DNA of 64,000 nucleotides from Burkholderia cenocepacia (GTDB lineage Bacteria > Pseudomonadota > Gammaproteobacteria > Burkholderiales > Burkholderiaceae), in assembly GCF_900446215.1 (NCBI RefSeq), contig NZ_UAQZ01000007.1:310001-374000 (forward strand). Reading direction: 5' to 3'. Shown here one piece after another: positions 62,167 through 64,000 of the stretch. Position numbers and translations under genes: made by a program. The notes under the pieces were generated by a model. That model did not search any database. It saw only the letters and a program-made list of their open reading frames with translations, and was not told where the DNA came from. Numbering within the stretch: position 1 is the first letter of the stretch; each line of letters begins with the position of its first letter.

Positions 62167-64000
62167 ATGTCGGACACGCCGAGTTACGACGAACCGAGCG
62201 GCAGCGCACAGGAACGTCTCGATCAGATCGCCAAGCTGGAGGACGGTGAAGCCGCGAAAGCGGCCGAGCAGCCGTTTTACGAGCACCTCAACTATGGGAT
62301 GCTTGGCGCCGATGCGGGCCTGACCGCCGTTGAGGGGACGGCCGCCGGGCTGAGTGCGGCCGGTACAGCGCTGGCGGGTGGCGCGACCGGCGGGGCGGCA
62401 CTGGGTGCGGGCGCGGTTGCGGCGGGCACCGTCATGCTTCCGCTCGCGATTGCAGTCGGGGGAGCTTGGGCGCTCGACAAGGTTGGCGTGACCGGCTGGC
62501 TGTCGAAGGAGTTCACACAGGTTGGCGACGCACTGGGCCTCACCATCGGCCGAGGCGATCCACACCCCGCATGCATTGGCGATCGGATCGCGCACTCGTC
62601 AGGTTTTATGGGGATTCTCGCCGGCATTGCCGTGGGGGTTGCGATTGGCGTGGCAGTGGCGGCGACTGTGGCAACAGGTGGACTCGCCGGGGCGCTGATC
62701 GTTGGCGCTTGCATGGCCGGCGGCCTGACGCTTGGTGGTGCGCTCGCGTCGGCCAGCCAAAGTATGGGCAGCAACTGTGGCGAGATCGTCACCGGTTCGA
62801 GCAACGTATATTTTGAAGGCAAAAAGGTGGCGCGTGTCACGGACCTGGTGAAATGCGATCACCATTCCGGCGCGCCGCAGGCGCTCGTCGACGGCAGCAA
62901 AACCGTGTTCGTCAACGGGCTGCCGCTGGTGCGGATCGGCCACGAGACCCACTGCAGCGGCAAAGTCAATTCGGGGCGCAACAGTATCTGGATCGACAAG
63001 ACGACCGGAAATTATGGCCCGAAGAACCCGGAGCTGTCCGCGACGCAGGAATTCCTGGCGGGCTTGATCGGCGGGATTGTAGGCGGCGGAGTTGGAAAAG
63101 TTGGCGGCAAGGGGCTGCGGGCGGTGCGCGAAAAATTCCGGCCCGAACCCACCCGATCGGCGGAGCAGAGGGGTATCAAGGACGAGAATCGACCGAAGTG
63201 CAAGGACCCGGTTGATCCGGTATCCGGAGAAATGCTGGAGATCCGTACGGATCTGGCCATTCCCGGAATCTTGCCCCTTGAGTTCAAACGACGCTATCGG
63301 ACTCGATCGGACGATCATGGATTGCTCGGTCACCGCTGGTCGGACAACTGGTCGCAGCGATTGACGTTCGATGGTGGCCGCTTCGTGAGATTCCACGACG
63401 GCGCTGGCCTGGTGATCGGCTTTGACGCGCCGGATATGGCGCTCAACGGCATCAACCTTCGTGAGCCGCGTTATCGGCTGGTCGGAAGCCGACTCGAACC
63501 GCGCATCTTCGATCGTGACACGCGACAACTGCGTATTTTCGCGCCGCTCGTCGACGGGCGCTCGTCTCGCCTCGAACGGGTCGAGGACCTCGACGGCAAC
63601 GCGATCGTTCTTTCCTACGATACTGCTGGCCGTTTGAGCGGCATGGTCCATAGCGATGGCTATCGGCTCGAGATTGCCTATCCTGGCCGCGACCGTCAGC
63701 TGCAACGGATCGTTCTCCATGATGCGGACGGTGGTTCCAGAACGCTTGTGGGCTACGACTACCAGAACGGCATGCTTACCCATGTGGCGAGCTTCCAGTT
63801 TGGGCAGTTCTATTACGCGTACGACGAACACGGCTGGATGACCCAATGGCGGGATACAGACCAGACCGATGTTCGATATCGGTACGACACCGCTGGTCGT
63901 GTAGTCGAAACAGGTACACGGCAGGGCTATCACACGGGCCGATTCATCTACGAAGCCGGCTGCACACGCGTGATTGACGTCGATGGCGAATGGACCTACG
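62167..64000 (+). CDS. PrePAAR/PAAR-Rhs type VI effector (3' end outside window)
   Basis: The first 611 codons are visible and no stop is reached. Residues 44-100 and about 146-195 are two hydrophobic hairpin regions. Between them lies a prePAAR-like motif, IGDRIAHSS (about 137-145). The PAAR domain spans about 205-277 with His232, His259 and Cys263 as likely zinc ligands. A DUF6531/Rhs start (CKDPVDPVSGEMLEI, about 345-359) is followed by YD-repeats such as YDTAGRL and RYDTAGRV. The Rhs shell would enclose a C-terminal toxin, which lies beyond 64000 with its immunity gene. The ATG has a poor ribosome-binding site (GAGGCTGCA) but fits coupling to the chaperone gene. Confidence 0.88.
   Translation, partial: MSDTPSYDEPSGSAQERLDQIAKLEDGEAAKAAEQPFYEHLNYGMLGADAGLTAVEGTAAGLSAAGTALAGGATGGAALGAGAVAAGTVMLPLAIAVGGAWALDKVGVTGWLSKEFTQVGDALGLTIGRGDPHPACIGDRIAHSSGFMGILAGIAVGVAIGVAVAATVATGGLAGALIVGACMAGGLTLGGALASASQSMGSNCGEIVTGSSNVYFEGKKVARVTDLVKCDHHSGAPQALVDGSKTVFVNGLPLVRIGHETHCSGKVNSGRNSIWIDKTTGNYGPKNPELSATQEFLAGLIGGIVGGGVGKVGGKGLRAVREKFRPEPTRSAEQRGIKDENRPKCKDPVDPVSGEMLEIRTDLAIPGILPLEFKRRYRTRSDDHGLLGHRWSDNWSQRLTFDGGRFVRFHDGAGLVIGFDAPDMALNGINLREPRYRLVGSRLEPRIFDRDTRQLRIFAPLVDGRSSRLERVEDLDGNAIVLSYDTAGRLSGMVHSDGYRLEIAYPGRDRQLQRIVLHDADGGSRTLVGYDYQNGMLTHVASFQFGQFYYAYDEHGWMTQWRDTDQTDVRYRYDTAGRVVETGTRQGYHTGRFIYEAGCTRVIDVDGEWTY

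Overview
The window is a GC-rich, densely coded stretch that looks like a secondary replicon of a Burkholderia cepacia complex species. Supporting signs are the adjacent secreted M4 metalloprotease and M28 aminopeptidase (the zmpB type locus), the DUF4148 and DUF3331 proteins, many LysR/AraC/GntR regulators each beside a catabolic cluster, and a VgrG-EagR-Rhs type VI secretion module. Species and replicon are inferred from gene content, not from a search.

Layout. 1-6.9 kb: the C-terminal part of an MFS exporter, a YbjQ-type protein, secreted proteases (zmpB-like and an M28 aminopeptidase), a GlxA-type regulator and an EutR-like AraC regulator. 7.1-12.6 kb: a tryptophan-tryptophylquinone amine dehydrogenase operon (large subunit, MauE-like, MauD-like, small subunit), two mono-haem cytochromes c and a phenylacetaldehyde-type dehydrogenase. 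Together these should oxidise phenylethylamine or tyramine-like amines to arylacetates. 12.7-14.3 kb: a DUF606 transporter, a LysR and a 54-residue membrane protein. 14.8-20.5 kb: a carnitine operon (caiX, cdhC, cdhA, cdhB, an ester hydrolase, gamma-butyrobetaine dioxygenase) that could take gamma-butyrobetaine and acylcarnitines to glycine betaine. 20.7-22.7 kb: three minus-strand singletons (DUF4148, SDR, DUF3331).

23.3-33.9 kb: a complete non-phosphorylating L-fucose pathway (dehydrogenase, lactonase, dehydratase, second dehydrogenase, diketo-acid hydrolase) with its own ABC importer and a GntR regulator, followed by an L-lactate dehydrogenase that could oxidise one end product. 34-37.3 kb: a DadA-like oxidase, then a compositionally distinct pair made of an XRE-ImmA/IrrE protein and a DUF4411 PIN-like protein, which looks like a horizontally acquired toxin-antitoxin or defence locus.

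37.3-47.1 kb: an eight-gene minus-strand operon under a divergent LysR. It holds two amidohydrolase-2 paralogues, UbiD, UbiX, a CobW metallochaperone, an NCS2 nucleobase-type permease, a zinc deaminase and an arylmalonate-decarboxylase-like protein. I do not recognise the pathway, and this is the best candidate for an undescribed system here. One amidohydrolase paralogue has lost its metal-binding HxH motif.

47.1-56.2 kb: a LysR with an IorAB-type molybdenum hydroxylase, then a translationally coupled D-aminoacylase-MFS-amidase operon with a LysR. 56.6-59.2 kb: a YfiR-YfiN-YfiB-type cyclic-di-GMP module. 59.6-64.0 kb: vgrG, an Eag chaperone and the first 611 codons of a prePAAR/PAAR-Rhs effector that runs off the window, so its toxin domain is not visible.

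No rRNA, tRNA, insertion sequence or CRISPR array was seen.
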